Origin: Planctomycetota bacterium
Lineage (GTDB): Bacteria; Planctomycetota; Phycisphaerae; Tepidisphaerales; Tepidisphaeraceae
DNA length: 6,882 nucleotides
NCBI GenBank assembly: GCA_023417885.1
Contig: JAEZED010000025.1
Span: 1-6,882 of the forward strand
Direction: 5' to 3'
The notes under the pieces are model-generated. The model saw only the letters and a program-made list of their open reading frames with translations. It was not told the DNA's origin and ran no database searches. Shown in pieces: positions 6,139-6,882 of this stretch (position 1 is its first letter; each line of letters starts with the position of its first letter). The position numbers and the translations under genes were made by a program.

Positions 6139-6552
6139 TCAGGCGCCGGGCATCTCCGCGGGGCTGACCTGGCCCGCCAGCTCCTCGCTTCCGGCCTCCG
6201 GGGCGTCGGCGAGGATGTCGATGTGCGTGTACTCGTCCAGGTTGAACGTGAAGATCTCCCCGTCGTCCTTGCGGAGGACGAGGCGGTCGAGCCAGAGCTT
6301 GTCGCCGCGGCTGTGGGCGAACCATGATCCCGTCTGCTTCTGCTCGTACTTCATCACCGTGCCGATGTGGGCGGTGCCCCAGGCGTAGTGGCGGGCGGCG
6401 ATCTGCTGTATGACGCGGATGCGCGCGCCCGGACGCAGGCGGTGGCGCAGGGCAACGAGGTTCTGGAGGAAGCCGTCCTGCGCGCCGGTTGCGTCGCGTG
6501 CGGTGGGGCCGGTGCGGGCATCGGCGGCGTTCACGTCGCTGTCATGGGCCAT
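6139..6552 (-). CDS. Conserved-looking small cytosolic protein, unknown function
   Basis: The product is 137 aa, with no signal peptide or membrane helix. A polar tail (1-28) leads to a compact core at about 38-114 that alternates hydrophobic and polar residues as in a small beta-barrel: RPGARIRVIQQI, then GTVMKYEQKQTGSWFAH, DKLWLDRLVLRK and FTFNLDEYTHIDIL. The strict phrase TGSWFAH followed by LWLDRL looks like a family signature, and I recall similar proteins in planctomycetes and proteobacteria, but I cannot name the family. The C-terminal 20 residues are acidic and probably disordered. It is the first gene of the cassette, 12-54 bp from the next depending on that gene's start, and divergent from the glycogen synthase. 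TATCAT sits 9 nt before the ATG, which lacks a Shine-Dalgarno. Confidence 0.78.
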   Translation of the reverse strand: MAHDSDVNAADARTGPTARDATGAQDGFLQNLVALRHRLRPGARIRVIQQIAARHYAWGTAHIGTVMKYEQKQTGSWFAHSRGDKLWLDRLVLRKDDGEIFTFNLDEYTHIDILADAPEAGSEELAGQVSPAEMPGA

Positions 6553-6561
6553 GTCGGGCGG

Positions 6562-6567
6562 ATGATA
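6562..6567 (-). promoter_or_regulatory. Candidate -10 box of the three-gene cassette
   Basis: TATCAT on the minus strand matches 5 of 6 bases of TATAAT and ends 9 nt before the ATG at 6552, implying a leader of 0-3 nt. No -35 is visible at 16-18 nt, where the sequence is almost pure GC. Confidence 0.35.
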
Positions 6568-6570
6568 GCG

Positions 6571-6588
6571 GCCCCGGCGTGCCGGGGC
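6571..6588. repeat. Perfect dyad in the divergent spacer
   Basis: GCCCCGGC (6571-6578) and GCCGGGGC (6581-6588) are perfect 8-bp inverted arms around GT. The dyad lies just upstream of the candidate cassette -10, in the 110-bp spacer between the cassette and the glycogen synthase, and is followed by the palindrome GGGCGCCC (6592-6599). It could be an operator acting on either side; GC-rich composition makes chance dyads likelier. Confidence 0.35.
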
Positions 6589-6648
6589 GCGGGGCGCCCG
6601 CGGCGTCGCGGCGGGAATGCGCCCCTTCGGTTCGCCACCGGCGCCCGT

Positions 6649-6654
6649 TAGGAT
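6649..6654 (+). promoter_or_regulatory. Candidate -10 box for glycogen synthase gene
   Basis: TAGGAT matches 4 of 6 bases of TATAAT and ends 8 nt before the ATG at 6663, implying a near-leaderless start. The same bases contain AGGA, so a weak Shine-Dalgarno 9 nt before the ATG is the competing reading. Confidence 0.25.
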
Positions 6655-6662
6655 GGTTCCCG

Positions 6663-6882
6663 ATGAGCACGGCAGGACATGCGGGCAACGGACGCGGCGC
6701 GGGCCGCGGCGCTGGCGAGCGGGGCGGCAATGGCTCCGTCGATCGCCGCCCCGGCAGCGTCGATCGCGGCGGCTCCATCGACCAGGACCCCGCTCGCCGG
6801 TTCGAGCAGATGAACAGCACCGCCCTCCTCTTCGAGGTCGGCTGGGAGGTCTGCTGGCAGCTCGGCGGGATCTACACCGTCC
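6663..6882 (+). CDS. Glycogen synthase, eukaryote-like GT3 family (5' part)
   Basis: The first 73 codons are present; the gene runs off the window. Residues 54-73, with LLFEVGWEVCWQLGGIYTV, closely resemble the N-terminus of animal and fungal glycogen synthase (GYS, family GT3), whose LLFEVAWEV and VGGIYTV strand-turn forms part of the nucleotide-sugar site. GT3 enzymes transfer glucose from UDP-glucose to the non-reducing end of glycogen in the cytosol. The Lys usually before VGG is not seen here (WQLGG). Residues 5-40 are a Gly/Arg/Ser/Asp-rich low-complexity leader with three near-copies of GSVDR, probably disordered. ATG at 6810 (Met50) is an alternative start that would give the usual short N-terminus. 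The gene is divergent from the minus-strand cassette. The family call rests on a short stretch, but the motif is distinctive. Confidence 0.75.
   Translation, partial: MSTAGHAGNGRGAGRGAGERGGNGSVDRRPGSVDRGGSIDQDPARRFEQMNSTALLFEVGWEVCWQLGGIYTV

Overview
The window reads as chromosomal DNA from a high-GC member of the Planctomycetota, most likely of the Phycisphaerae type. Three clues support this. A secreted protein carries the LEPLETRRML-type N-terminal motif typical of planctomycete exported proteins. There is an intact PEP-CTERM sorting tail. Several small membrane or cytosolic proteins resemble planctomycete-restricted families. The assignment is inference from protein style, not from a marker gene.

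Layout from left to right. 8-2314 (minus) encodes a large modular secreted zinc metallopeptidase of leishmanolysin (M8) type, with SdrD-B-like, Ig-like/FN3-like and golvesin-like accessory domains. A 391-bp divergent spacer (2315-2705) holds a good sigma-70-type promoter for the peptidase and a palindrome next to a weaker promoter for the gene on the other side. 2706-3800 (plus) is a cytosolic amidohydrolase-2 family metal hydrolase. A 164-bp, locally AT-richer leader with nested dyads precedes 3965-4675 (plus), an exported PEP-CTERM protein that ends in a strong intrinsic terminator (4707-4738). Only 39 bp later comes 4778-5242 (plus), a YciI-like domain with a secretion-type N-terminus. It converges, with a 5-bp gap, on a compact minus-strand three-gene cassette (6552 to 5248): a 137-aa conserved-looking cytosolic protein, a four-helix membrane protein of DUF6677 type, and an 89-aa two-helix membrane protein. 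Divergent from that cassette, 6663 to the window end is the N-terminus of a eukaryote-like (GT3) glycogen synthase.

Functionally this is a mosaic of small transcription units rather than one pathway. The peptidase and the PEP-CTERM protein belong to the cell-surface/secreted repertoire. The glycogen synthase belongs to storage-polysaccharide metabolism. The amidohydrolase and the YciI-like protein have unknown substrates. I found no mobile element, CRISPR array, RNA gene or defence system, and I do not claim a new system. The most informative leads are: the modular M8 peptidase; a recurring TANNNT box 7-9 nt before the start codon of three genes that lack a Shine-Dalgarno, suggesting leaderless transcripts; the unstudied three-gene membrane cassette; and an exported YciI domain.
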